A stretch of 64,000 nucleotides of DNA from Wuchereria bancrofti (taxonomy: Eukaryota; Nematoda; Chromadorea; Rhabditida; Onchocercidae), in contig SSBO01000002.1 in assembly GCA_005281725.1 (NCBI GenBank), positions 1,187,771 through 1,251,770 on the forward strand, given 5' to 3'. Below are positions 38,528 through 52,343 of this stretch, one piece after another (positions within the stretch are counted from its first letter, which is position 1; each line of letters opens with the position of its first letter). The notes under the pieces were generated by a model. The model made no database searches. It was not told the DNA's origin and saw only the letters and a program-made list of their open reading frames with translations. A program made the position numbers and the translations under genes.

Positions 38528-40948
38528 TGGACAGATTTTAATCTAAAAATGAAAAATTTAATATTTTTCTTTTTTACAGATATCATTTCAAAAGTATTTA
38601 CTGTCCGATTTATTAGAATAACACATATTTCAATGGTAATAATTATAATAAAACATAGCGAAAAGATTGTCCAGCGGTAAATGGTTGACAGTTTGTTCAA
38701 ACCTTTGCTATTGTTAGTATTACTACTACTTTCAAGCAGCCAAGCTATGACAGATGACGAATTTTTAATATGACTCAAGGCCTGTCACACCTATAATTAA
38801 ACATGGGAAAAAAGGTAAGCTTAGTAATTGCTAATAGCTTAAAACATTCCTTTTAATGTTTCCTTGCAAATTTTCTCATTACTTTTTTTTTAAAGAAAAA
38901 ACAGTATTTGATATCTTTCTCATTTCATATTTCTTTTTTCTTTTTCCATTCTACTATAAGACGTCAAGTTTATGACAAATTTAAGAAAATAAAATATACG
39001 TGAAATGAAAAGAGTGAAAAAAAAAAGATATTTGGGAGAGTAATAAAAGAGAAAGAAAAGGAGAAGTAATGAGAATATTATGGAATACTTCAAATAAGTC
39101 TAAGCTTATAAAGAAGTAAAATGTATTTGAAAGATATTTGAAATGAAAGTTAGTCCAACTGAAGTGGGACATTTTATTCATTACTTACCACCTGCTTTCA
39201 TTTCTCTTTTTCATCATATTATACTCATTAATTTACATTATTTCTTTTTCGAGAAAAAAAATTCGTCTTACATATTTTGTGTTATCTGTTAGTGTTGCGA
39301 TCATATTTGCTTTATTTTTGATTTTTACTTCTTTCCCTTTTTTCCTGCACACATAGATATCTTACACTTATTTCACATTCATTTCTCTTTTCTTCCGTTC
39401 TCTGTTCTCATCTCCCTCTCTCTCTCTCTTCTTCTCTTCCTAATTATTATCAGTCATTAAATTCGAAATAAAAAGTTATCACGGTTGATTTGAAGTAAAA
39501 AGAAACGTAGTTTGTAATTTGTGACAATAGCATAAGTTTAGTTATAAGTTTTGATTGCAAACAAATATTCAAATGCGATGAGAGTTATTCATCTGTACAA
39601 AATAATATCTCATATAATAATATCAGAAGCAATTAATTTTATTTCATTATGCAAAAAAAGAGAAAAAAATTAAAAAATTAATAACACTTTAACAGATAGG
39701 ATAGACTGTGTTTTAAAAAGTAATTAATAATTAATTTTAGCTTAATCGGAATATTAATTTGATTTGGGATAGTCTAAATACTGTAATAAGTAAGCTTTTA
39801 TAAATTACAATTATGTTAATCAACTCTTTGACTATTATATAGAATGGATATATCATTTTTGCTTTCTTCTTTTTCCTATTAATTTAAAATTTCATTGTTT
39901 GATTGCTATATGAAAATAATTTCAGTGCTGGAAAAAAGAAGCACTTAATGAATTTTTTTGAGAAAATTAATAAGGAAGATTTATCGCACCAAACCTGAAA
40001 TTTAGTTTATTTTTGGTTGTGTAGGAACTAGGAACTAGGTAAACTTAATTAAAGGATAATTCTTTTTGTTTTATTGAAATTCAACATCTTTGAACATTTT
40101 TGAATACTACTGCATTAGGGAAACACTTGTATAATTATTAGCAGAGTAAATTACTTAGAGGAAATTTTGCTGATATAGTCATACTGTAGGACACTCTAGA
40201 AAGCTTCAAATTTACAATTTTATTCTTAAATCAAAATTATTGATGGAACAACAAAAATGATTACACCCTGCGCACAATATCAAAGATGTGACAGCAATGT
40301 GATGTAAATATGCATGGCATGATAATGTGACACAGAAAATTTCCTTGCATTGGATATAATCTAGAAAATTTTCAACTAATAATTGAGATTATTTATTTTT
40401 AAATGTCTTCAATTGATTCATTTATTTTGCTTTTCAAAATTGTAATAGAAACAGTTAAATAATCAAATCTAACACATAAATATTGAATGATAAAAGTTTT
40501 TCCTGTTTTTTTTTTATTTTTGAAAGATAAAAATGATATAGCAATAAAATTTTATTCATTTCAATAAAATTTGTCACATTTAGTATTGCATATATTTTTA
40601 CAGTTGCAAAAAAATAAAAACGAATACTTTGCTGAAAAACATATTTAGATCAGACATATATGCAAAACAATAAATTAAAAAAACTTATTAGTGTAAATCG
40701 AATTAAATGGAGAGAGTCGTAAAGTTATTAGTACATTTCTGTTTAAGGAAATGAATTTCATCAAGTTAATGACAATTTAGCTTATATTTAATAAAAAGTC
40801 ATATCATATCTATAAGTTGTCATATTTGCAGAGATTTATTTTTGAAAAAAAGTGGGTGAAATTGCGGTAAATGATTTAGAAATGATGGAATCCTGAAGGT
40901 AACAACCGGAAATGCCCTGGTAAAAAAATTTTAGTCTTGCTTTGTTCG
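38528..40948. other. intergenic upstream of the flp-25-like gene
   Basis: AT-rich, with CT-rich runs near 39410-39440 and many poly(A)/poly(T) stretches. A minus-strand AATAAA at 40835-40840 is about 109 nt past the stop of the lustrin-type gene. No gene is supported; frames at 38524-38778 and 38981-39181 look spurious. Confidence 0.45.
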
Positions 40949-43900
40949 TTAACTCCCAGTCACTACTGCATCAGATTCATCTACTGAAGTACCATTCATG
41001 GACGATTGCCCTGCATCGTTTAGTGATATACCTGAAAGTAACCAAAGTGTGTCAAATCATTTACAGTGTAAATAAACAGTCTATCAGTATTATAAATAAG
41101 TAACAGTTCGGATTAAGAATTTAATAAATTCACTGATAAAACAATAACATCGTCTTTTTGAGATAATACACTGAATGACATAAAGTGAAAAAACTAATCG
41201 AAATCTTCGAAGCATTTCATATGAAAAACAAAATTTAATTTTCAAATCTAATAAAATCGCTAATTAGAAACATTGTCATCAATGCTGCTAAGAAATCAAT
41301 CTGATATAGCTGATCCTGCATATACCTAATCCAATATATAGAAAGTTGACATCTTTATTATTCAGATAATTTCTTAATGATTCATTTGTTGAAATTGCAA
41401 CAGGAATTTTTGTATTTCATAGGAATCTCTCATCTGAACGATCCGAAATAAAATAGCATTAAATCATAAAAGAATTATAAAAAATTTTTGTTTTAATTTG
41501 CAATTTTCTGAGGACATATTTCAAGAAGAAATTGGAAAAAAAAAGAGGAAGAAAACTAACTGAAACGTTTAATACAAGAAAATCCATTGACTTGAGTACC
41601 TGGCAAACACCTGCATATACCTAATTCACAAATTGATAAGCCTTCCATAGAATTAACACATTGCTGCGTAAATTCACATGAACCACCTATTGGCCTCAAT
41701 GCTATAATGCATTTCCACTTTTGAATTTTTTTTTTTCTGATAAATCTCAGCTTAAAACAAAAGCCAGAAAAAAAAAACGAAAAGTTTGAAAAATGAATTT
41801 ATCCTATCATTTGATTATTTATTTGCAGGAAAAATGGTTGTTATTATTGTTGTATGGTTAGTTTTAAATTGAAAGAACATATAGGCAGGTGAAGTTAATA
41901 CATTAAAAACAAATGTATCAGCTTAGCGAACTTAATTTTGAATTAAAAAAAAAATTTTTTTTTAAAAGATATGTCAATAATTCTAGTTTGAAATCTTCAA
42001 TAGAAGATTATTGCTATTGTTTGGAGATGAGATGAGTAAAAGCTTAAATTATTTGAAATTGAAAACAATTGGTGGAATGATCGCTTAGGATATTGTATTA
42101 CCTTTGCTTCTTTAATTCACATCATTCGAATGACAGGTATTGAGCAGGAATCAATTAAAAATCAATTTTTTTCCGAAATTCTAAAAATATAAAAAAAAAA
42201 ATGTCGAAATTTTACCTGCTAATGAAAGTGGAAGTATCACATTGTTGTACTGCGGAAGACAGCAAACATTGTTGTAGCACTGATAACCGTGTCCACATTG
42301 ACCATTTATACAAGCACTTATAGCTCCGGTATTATCCGGACATAACTTGATTCCTTAAAATATCTTTTACAAAGTGATTGAAAATTTGAATAAATTTTCA
42401 TTGTTAACTAAATTTAACTAAATCACATTCTCAAATAATTCATTGGATGTATTTTTAAAGTCGAATTAAAATTTTTACCGGAAGTAGTAGGCCATGAATA
42501 GAAATCAGCATGTCGTTCAGAAAAAAACGATGATTGTATTGGATTATGCAGTCGCGTTTTTAAGGTACAACAAGAGCCAAAAATCAAAGTAGTTCCGGTT
42601 GGGCATGCTCCGTCTACCGGAGGACCAAATACTGTCCCACGACCATCACATTCTCTGTAGCACAGCGGACTTAGACCTTCTTTGAAACATCTATTACCAG
42701 CTGGACACTGGTCACCTGTAATATGCAAATTAATATGAAAGTACCACGAAGAGTACAGTTACAAAACTCATGCAGTGATAATATTAAATTTAGTTTCAAT
42801 AAACATAATTACACTATAAATACTGCAAATCACTGAGTGATTAGTTTCTATATGATGTCATCTGATGTCCCCTTAAAAGCACAGACGTCTTCTAACTGAC
42901 ACTTTACTGTTAACGTGGAAGAAGAAACGATGTCATACAATTCTTTATTCAAAATATATAGATTAAATTCCAATTTTCTTTAAATGAGATGTTAAAATAA
43001 CCTGGCTCAATGCATGGGCCAACAGGATCCGTTACCGGACAGCAAGAATTTATTGTTATATCGCATTGAAAACCACCATCTGGACATTGGCCAGCAACGC
43101 ATGGTCCAAGAGCATAATTAAGATTAGAGCAACGGAAAGTTTTGTCGGTTTGTGGACAACATTGGCCATTTATACATGTGTAACCAGTTGGACATAGGCC
43201 ATTAATGCAAGTACCAATCGATGCAGCATTGTTTGGACACGTCCCTAAAGTTATTCATTTTCAGTAAACTGAGAAAAAAAAGCAAAAAAAAAAAACTTAA
43301 TGTTTTTGTTATTGTAATCAATGAAATCAGAAAATTTTGATGCAATTTGACCGAATTGCTTGACAATATCAGTTTTGAAGTATAAAATTAAAATTTAATT
43401 ACCAGGGATAATATTAGAGATGGTATTTGTTAAACAGCATAAATTCCCAGTGGTGCACACGAAACCTGCACCGCACTGTCCGAACATGCATGCACCAACA
43501 GATGCCGAACCATCAAGGCAACGAGGTGTGTTGTTTGTTATATTGCAGCATAAACCTAAAGTTAAGGTAATTAGTACAATATAATTAATTATTCTATTCT
43601 AACTTATACTTTTCATCCATCTCTTTTCTTTCTTTTAATAATGATCACACATATACAAAGTTCGCAGTCATTTAGCAATTAGTTGAAAAAGTTTTTGGCT
43701 TTCATAATATCAACCAAGTATTCAGGTTTGAATTTTTCAGTTAATTCATTTTGCTTAAATTTACTCGTTAATTAACTGGACTCAAAGAGGTGATTGTTAA
43801 CTGGCACTTTATTAGCACTTAAATTTTATCTTTATTAAATTATCTTTATTAGCATTTAAAAATGCTGCACTACAGCATTGAAACTGAATTTAAATATTGT

Positions 43901-46900
43901 TGGTAACACTGCCTAATGAATTCCTTTAATAATACTTAAATTACATTTTTGCTTTACAGCAATTCATTGGTTTATTCGAAAAGTGATGTGATTATGAAAA
44001 TAATATGATTAGATCTGTCCTCAATTGAGCCAATAGCCAATAAGGCTTATTTTATCATCAACGAAATGATTGAATAAAAAGATGTCATACCGTTCATGCA
44101 TGTAAATGATGAGCCACACTGGCCAAGAATGCAAGCCCCAGCTGCTTGGGTTCCATCAGTACAAACTGAAATTTCTTTCTTCAGCATTTTAAATTTTATC
44201 CATCAGTCTTTTCTTTAAATTGCAGTTGACGATGAGCAGAATTTCTGAATAGATAAGATGGCAAAGTGTTGTCAAATCTAAATTTTCTCTATTGTATTTT
44301 ACATTCAAGTTTTCTTGCTTAGATCCATCATGAAACTGAAATTAAATGCATTGTTGTTTTTCCTATTTCTTGTTAATTGCTAACATGAGAAAAACATTTG
44401 AAGAGTTAGCTAAAAATTGTTGTATTATGCTAATCCGTAATTCATTCCTGAAATTAAGTCAACAGATAGAAGAAAAACGTAAAAATAAAAACAAAACAAA
44501 AAAGAACAGAACCAGACACGTTTAGCTGGAAATTAGAAAGGTATCTGTCTAATTAGTTTTTAATTACTGAAATTTCTTCCTACTATATGAACACGTCTTA
44601 CGCTCAAGAAATCAATTGACTAAAAGTTATTTACGTGTATTTTCTATGTACATTTTTCATCTTACTTTTATATAATGGAAAGAAAATTGAATAAACGTAC
44701 GAAATGGATTTTTCATCGGATTAGCAGTGCTACCTATAACTGTCCCAAAATCATTTGATGGACAGCAGATGTTACCCGGCGAACAGAAATATCCACGAGC
44801 GCAACGCATATTAATGCAGGTTCCAACCGGTGATCCGCCATTTGCGCATCCATCTGTTGGAATAATACTTCACGTTAAATTTCAACTATCGCTTTCATTG
44901 TATTTAAATATAAATTTTCAAAATATATGAAAACAATGAGTGAACGAGCAGTTTGCTACAAATTCTGCAACAAAAACAATTTATCATTTTCAGTATTAAA
45001 ACTAAAATATATAGAATGTATGAAATATCCTAAATTCCATTTAATTTAATGAATTTTTCAAAAATTTACTAAAAGCTGTAGGATTATGTGCTGGTTGCAT
45101 TTGATGAGATATCGAGAATGGAAATTGATTTGTTTGAAGTGATTGCTGATGATATGGTGATAAAGTAGTGTAGATAACGCCTTAATTGAATTGTTTAATT
45201 TGTATAAAACAATTGAAATTTGCAATAATTAGCAATGCCAGCTTGGTGGATTTATTAAACGAAACAGTGACAGGGAACCTGTTATGAAGTTTTTGATATG
45301 ACATACTATTACAAAATTTCCTGTAAAGCAATTCTAGTAAATAAGTAAAACATAAACAAATTGTCGCGAATTTCTATATCGCGAAGCTAAATAAATGTTA
45401 ATACTGCTTAATATAGCAATCCATTATAATTTCTTTTGCAATGCATCGCACTCGTTTAGCTGATCTTTGATCTTATAACAATCCTATGCTATGAGCATCC
45501 ACCATTCAATGTCTATTGTAACCAATTATAGTTGCCACCCAATGTAAGTTCTTTGTGATATCCATGCAATCCCTTGCATTGTAACTATTGTCCATTGTAA
45601 CCTATTGTTCAAGTAACTCATTATCATCTAACTAAACGATTTCTTCTTTGTAAAAATGTCTGATTATAAACCACTCCCACATCTCAATATATAATGCATC
45701 AGTTTTGTTGGATTTATCAAGATTGTACGGTTGCTTCTGTTAATAAAGGATTATTCTCTTCCTCTGTTACCCCACATACTTACATCTACATTCAACGAAT
45801 CTCCCTGCAATCAACAACCTCTCCCGAAATAATAAATTAACTTAACAAATCTTCCAAGAGAAATTTTGCTTCCACAACACAAGTAAATATTTTCAGGAAA
45901 CATTTATCACAACATTGGAATGATGAATTTTGAGTGTTTTTCTAATTAAATATCAAATATAATTGAAAAAGTTTCATTTTACCTTCCAATTATATATTCG
46001 AGAAATTATCAGAAGTTCAAAAAAACACTTCAGCCTAATTAAAAGATACAGCTATGGTCAGAATCAAGTGAAGAAAATTGTGATACTTGATTGATCTAAG
46101 TGATTGACTTATGTTTCATATGAAAATTCTAGAAAATGATCAGACCAGCGCTGCAGACTAGCAATTTCCAACCTTGAAATTAATTATTATCTTAATATTC
46201 GAAATTAAAAATAGAATTATTGAAGCAGTTGCAAAAAGAAATATTCGATTTACCATTAGAGGAAGTACAACAATAACCGTTATTGCATGTTCCGCGATGG
46301 CACGGATTATTCTGAGAGCACTGCGTGAACGAACACGCAATTCCACCAAACGAATTTGGCACTGATTGTCCGTAATGTCCTGAATTTGCTAATAGTATCA
46401 TTTGTTGTCATAAGTTCATACGATAAAATCGCAATTTACTTAGCAGATAGATTTTTGTTTTCTTCCTTTTCTTTTTTAAAACATGTCATATTTTGAAGTG
46501 TTTAAAAATGCCTCTGATAGTTTAAATATTTACCAAACGTTTAAAATGTCTCAACTATTGCTGGCAGTAGAGCAACGAGAGATAAACCGGATAATGTGCT
46601 AACCTATTTCCGAAAAATAATCTATCATCTATTGTGTTTTAATTAACACAACTTTTCATGTTTTGGCAAAAGACCGTTCATGTAAAGGAATGTTCTTTTT
46701 TTTCTTGAAAAATTAGACACAATAAAAAAAAAAATAAGAACTGAAAATATGACACAGAGATTACTAATATATCAAAATCATTGAGAGTATTTTATCAATT
46801 ATCAAACTTTGTAGTTTCTTCGAAAATCTAACAAATATTTCTGATTGAAAAATTTGAAGAAAATTAATCCGACAGAGTTTTGTTATGTTTCTTTTAGATT

Positions 46901-49900
46901 TTAAGAATTCATAAATGAAAGTTTTCTTTATTTCATTCATCATAACAACTGATCAATATTCAGTTTATTCTATCATTTCATGAAATCTTTCCGTTTCTTT
47001 GCTCTAAATTACATTTAGTAGAATTTCTGAAAAGCGCGCGTTTTATTCATTCTTTTGCAAATATATTTTCCCGGAAAATTCGCATTTTTTGATCCATCTT
47101 GGCCATTTATTACCAAACATTCATTAGTTTTGCATTTTTACAGATACAGTTCGAATCGACTATTGTCAGATTTCCAGATTTTCACTGGTCGATTAAGCTG
47201 CTTTATCCATCTGCTGGAGTCAATGTTGAAGTAGAATCGATATTTGCAATCATCGACAAGAAACACTGACTTATCATTAAATTGATTATAGTTTGATTCG
47301 AATTGTTAACCGGATTAAATAAGCCAAACTCTTTTTTGGTAACAGCAGCTCTCTTGTTCGGCAAATTTTGTTTGAATTTTTCCTTTGATTCATCATTTTC
47401 TACAATTTTCTTCCTTCTCGTTGAAGTTTCTTCAAAATCAAATATCCTGTCTTCTTGTTCAGTATTGGCTCAGTTGTACTTCAAAACAAATAGCAATTGA
47501 CCGAAACAACCGGTCGTGCTAGCAATGAGTGGTCACTATTGTGTGCTCATAAGCTTAGTGTCCACTCCTTGCAAAAGGTACTTCAGCCATTTGCTCTGCT
47601 CTATTTGTGCTTCGAAAAGATTTCCGTTTGCTACTGCAATCCTGTCGTGATGAACGGATTTGATGTATTTACGCTTGTTCTTTCATTTGAATTAACAAAA
47701 AAAATTCAGCAAAACCAGTTAGTTTTTCAATTCTGACCAATCTGTTTAAACAATAATTTCGAGAATGTGAAGCAATTGTTATCCAACACAATTGGTTGAA
47801 TGCATTAAATCGAATGTCGTCTTGAAATTTTCGAGATTGTAAGCTTCTTTTAGCCGTATGCTTCATCATTGCTAGCGTTTTTGAAGACTGAATGATTATT
47901 GTGATAAGGAAATGATAAATGCAAGACAAAGAGGAAATGTGATTATCTAACATCTGAATATCATGGATGACCGATAATTATCATCTAACAACTTTCAAAT
48001 ATTTAATTTTCCTCTTCAATTTAAATGCTTTCAGGATTTAAAGCATAAGTACAATACATACAATTTTGATCAGATAAATACTTATTGCTATTAAATCAGA
48101 TATTAATTCTAGTTCCTATAACGATATCCTTTCTTAATTATGTTAGTACACATTTATACTAATGATTCAACTAGCGAAGAAATTGAAATATTTAAAGATA
48201 TAACTCCGTCGTTCTTTCTCGTAAATGACGTATAGTTACGAGAAGATACGCTTTACGGAATACTGAATAATTCAGTTATTATTATATCTTATCATAGTCT
48301 TACCTATTTGATCATAGCTCTCAATAATATGTTTATTGGTTTTTCAAAAAAAAAAAATGGTATTTTATTTAAAATAATGATTGGAACAAAAAGTGGAAAG
48401 ATTCCTTGGAGAGTGCCACAAAATTTTTGATAATTTTAGATGTTATTTATGATAATTAAATGAAATGATGATAACAGTTAATTAGTAAGTGCGCAATAAA
48501 ACTGCACAACAAAAATTGCTAACTTCAGAGCAAACTTACGTGTTCCAAGACGACTTTGCTTGAGTGCGCTTATGTTTGATATGATGCAGGTTTGGTGCTC
48601 AAAACTGAACATTTGTCCATCCAAACAGGATTTCTTCATCCATTGATTGGTACTAAATTCTCTGATTATTGTTACGATTTATTGCTTGCAAAAAATTTGT
48701 TTTGAATTTTGAAATTTTACTTTATTCGTTTACAATTTTTCATAAAAATATAAAAATTTTTCCACCAAACATTTTATTGATTTTTTCTAGGTAACCATTT
48801 ATATTTTTCAATTGATCAAGTAACTTATTGCTTAGTACTTATGTTTTTGCCCTGAGTGGCAGTAATAAGATGGATTAATAGAATGATAGGTAACAAAATG
48901 ATGAATTGTCGGGAACAATGATTGGCGAAAAAATATCAAAATATATATATTTTTTTTTGATTAATTTCGAGAAAAATTGAACGATCCACCTTTGATCACA
49001 CTGCAAGTAATTTGATGACAACTGTCCCTGCTCCTGCTGTAAGCATACGGATGACACAGAGCACGGATCGCCACTTTGTGCACTTTTATCTTCTACTGCA
49101 AAATAAAATTATTCACAAAATGGTTGCTGCTAAAATTTCAAACAAGGTAAAAGCTATTAGTTTATATATTATGTTTCGCATTTGCTTTTATAATTGTATT
49201 TCAAACAATCGCGTGCAATAATCTATTTAATTATACAAAAAAGATAATATCAAAAATTTTAGAAAGATGAAAAAAAAAATCAAAATTTATTCTACCACAG
49301 ATGATATTGTTTGATTTAAGAGACTGATACGATTGTTGCTTGTTTTCGACTGGCAATGTGGCAATTACAGATATTGTTGGAGAATTTGCCTGAGATGTTG
49401 TTGATGTTGTAGTTGATAAAGTACGACTTTTCACTACCCAAACTCCTTTACCGCTTTCTGATCTAAATTAATTTTACATATTTTTTTAAAATTATATTGC
49501 TTAATTAAGAAAGAAAAAACCACCAATATCTATGATTTCATTATGCTGAATGAATTTATTACAATATTTATTAAATTTCACTATAACTTGATCACATATC
49601 TCTCCTGGAATAAATTAATTAAATGATATTAAAGATTTAAAAAACATATGTTTTATCCAATTACACCATCAATATAGATGATGAAATTTAATGCTTGGAT
49701 TAACTTTCCTAAAAAATTTTATCACTGTTCATCTCGAAGGTATGATTTATTCAACTTCATTGATAATTGTCATCAAACTGATTGATAGATTCATCTTATT
49801 ATCAATGATAAAATTACTTACTGTAAGCTTTGTTCACATTTGAGGAAGAACTGTGTTCCTCCCCCACCAATAGGTACATCTGAACTATTAATATCACATT

Positions 49901-50000
49901 TACCACCGATAATTGGGGTTAGCTGCTGCGTGTAAATTACGTGAAATAAATTGCTAATTGTGAAGATTAGAAAGTTAAAATAGACCACGCTGTATTGCAT
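40949..50000 (-). CDS. secreted cysteine-rich protein with lustrin-type repeats and EB-like module
   Basis: Predicted extracellular, possibly cuticle- or matrix-associated protein of 626 residues. Thirteen exons: 50000-49822, 49462-49296, 49095-48990, 48652-48540, 46379-46254, 44853-44734, 44165-44091, 43555-43403, 43244-43002, 42715-42479, 42353-42216, 41701-41561, 41031-40949. A signal peptide (YFNFLIFTISNLFHVIY) follows the ATG at 50000. Exons 3-4 carry a Cys/Trp pattern reminiscent of a chitin-binding half-module (LQCDQSTNQWMKKSCLDGQM). Exons 5-11 encode repeated units of the form G-x-C-x(2)-G-x-C-x(4)-C-x(3)-CC, such as ACINGQCGHGYQC and CINGLCPTGYTC, typical of the lustrin Cys-rich repeat. 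Exon 12 (GGSCEFTQQCVN to ICRCLPG) resembles an EB module. Exons 5-12 all begin and end in phase 1. The open frame continues upstream of 50000 without an ATG, which is why this start was chosen. Function unknown. Confidence 0.85.
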
Positions 50001-51140
50001 CGATAACTGCTTAAAATTTGCAGGACAGTAGCTAACCAACTTTCAAACAGCGCAGCACAACCGTTCTGTCCAAAAGCGCTTACAGCAGTGACCGATCGCC
50101 TCGCCTCAATGACCAGCTGAGGAACTTGTTTGTACGATCCAAACTAAACTCATCGTGAACCGAAATGAAATGCAAGTGATGATTGCTCGGTTCTGTTTAC
50201 CGACAGCTTATGTTCATCCTCTTGACTACATCTCCTTTCTCTCTCTAAATTCCCTCAGAGAGTATCGATGTCTCCTGTTTCACCTTTCAACTCTCTCCTC
50301 TCCTCTTTATCTTAACCTAACTCCTATATCTTATCTTCCTCAAATATTATTTATCTCAGGAAACGATTCTTCTTTTCACTCTTTCCTGCAGCATACAAAA
50401 CTTTTATTTTTATAATTTGTTATTTCTGGTAGCATTTCACTTCATATTAAGAATTTTAACTTCTATAAATTCTGAGTAAACATAAGTCCAAACTTCACAA
50501 AAATACATTCTGACAAATTTCTTTCTCTCATGTTTCAGTTCACATGTCTCATCAAGTTGACCTCATCCAAACCTCTTTGTCCATATATCTCATCCGGTTG
50601 ACCTCGCCTAAACTTTTCTGTCACATGTAAATAGTTTCTACGATGGTACTATCAAATCTTTTTTGAGAAAACAAAAATGTGGAGCAAACGAATGAAAAAT
50701 ATTAGAGTAACGGATGGTAAACAAAATACTATCTTTAGAATTTATCCAAAAAAATTCCAATTTTAAATGAATGTTGCATTATTTAAAGGTTAAATCAAAT
50801 AAGATAACTTGACGCTGATATCGGAAACGTTTTTCCGGAAATGTCTGTAACGAAAATACTCAAAAAATACCATCGTGTGATACGCAAGCATGTATAATGC
50901 CCAAATTTTTGCATTAGAAATTTTATTTGTACAAAAAGACAGATGCAAACACCAAGTGACGCATTGTTACGTACGCTTTAATTATGTAGCTCCATTACGT
51001 TTTACTTCATCAAACACTAATGCATAACTGGTCTAACTTCCAAGCATGCATATAACCAATAGAAATTGATAGGATAAGTGCAAAGGTCACAGCTTAGTTT
51101 TAAAATATACAATTGAAAAAGTAAATTCATTTATTTACTT
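50001..51140. other. spacer between the SXP/RAL-2 and lustrin-type genes
   Basis: No gene is supported. An imperfect 41-bp tandem duplication starts at 50547 and 50588 (TCTCATC, GTTGACCTC). A minus-strand AATAAA at 51130-51135 lies only 5 nt after the SXP stop and could be a very close poly(A) signal. The plus-strand frame 50155-50415 is CT-rich and unsupported. Confidence 0.45.
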
Positions 51141-52241
51141 TTATAGATTGTAAAACATATCTGTTCTATCGATAAAATATCTAATTACTGATTTATGATT
51201 GACATTTTGTCGTTGACTCCTTTCAACGGCACTCACTTTTTTTTTGAAAAGCAGTTCATTTTCGAAATTATCTGTTTCAACTGCTTCCCATGTATAATTT
51301 CCATTTTCAAATTTGCCCTGCGCCTCGATCATCGCTTCTTCACTTATTGTCAACCATAAGTTACTTAATTCTATCACTTCTGTCTCGTTGAAATTATCCA
51401 CTATTCCGTCAATTTTAGTCTGAATCTCTTGTTGCGAAATATCTTTCTCTCTTATCAAACACGCTATTTCGAGAAGAGCTTCCTTCATTTTTTCACTCGC
51501 ATATGTACCGTTAACTTTATCCTCGAATATTTCATAAATTATTTCTTCGAATCGTAGCTGTTCATCAATGTAGTTGTCAAATTCTTCCTGTAGTACATTA
51601 GTATTTTCTAATTACATCTAATTTCGCAATAAGGTTTCTTTTACTTATTTATCTCCTAAATCAACAAAGTGTCAATATCATTTTATTATCAGTCCCAGTA
51701 AACTTACTGAGTGCAAATTATGCAAATTAATTTTTTAATTATGTCGATTCGTCTTCATTTCTTTTTACTATCATTAACGAATATCATTTTAGAAAAGAAA
51801 CTTAAGAACTAAATTACGTTCTCTTGATGTAAAGCTCAATGGTCTTCTATCTAATCCTTAATAATATTGACTCAATTTTTTTTTTTTAATTTTTGATATA
51901 ATCACTATGAGAAATATTTCATTTTATTTTTATGTAAAGTGTATGAAATAAGATAGCTCTAGGCAGATAGATAGATAGATAATCTTATCCTGAAAAATAC
52001 TGACCAAAAATCCATATTTTGTTGCCCATTTCCTGATCACATCCATTAACTCATTTTTGGACATATTCTCTTCTTCATAGAGACCGCAGTATTCTTCTCG
52101 CGCTTCCTCTGACTCTATCACAAATGGATAAAAGTCATCTTCCACCCAAAATTCGCAATTCGATGCTAACGATGCATATGTCACTGCGAATAATAGCAGT
52201 AACATTAACTCTTTAACACATTTCTCATTCATTTTTGTCAT
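51141..52241 (-). CDS. SXP/RAL-2 (DUF148) family secreted protein
   Basis: Nematode-specific small secreted protein of the SXP/RAL-2 family, many members of which are abundant parasite antigens and some bind cations. Molecular role unknown. Two exons, 52241-52005 and 51587-51141, join in phase 0 (donor GTCAGT, acceptor CTACAG) to give 227 residues. A signal peptide (LMLLLLFAVTYASLASN) is followed by a short Cys-containing segment. The conserved DUF148 core is NMSKNELMDVIRKWATKYGF joined to EEFDNYIDEQL, then a long helix with SQQEIQTKIDGIVDNFNE. Four N-glycosylation sequons are visible (NMS, NGT, NET, NYT). The tail is basic and longer than I would expect for the family. The first of two nearby ATGs follows a CTTGCAG acceptor by 11 nt, consistent with trans-splicing. 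It lies about 1.1 kb upstream of the lustrin-type gene on the same strand. Confidence 0.8.
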
Positions 52242-52280
52242 TTTTCTATTCCTGCAAGATCAGTCTTATATAATTATAAT

Positions 52281-52343
<63 letters not shown>

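Noticed and set aside
50001..50039. In-frame upstream extension of the lustrin-type protein
   Set aside because: It begins with TTG, not ATG; the ATG at 50000 is directly followed by a good signal peptide.
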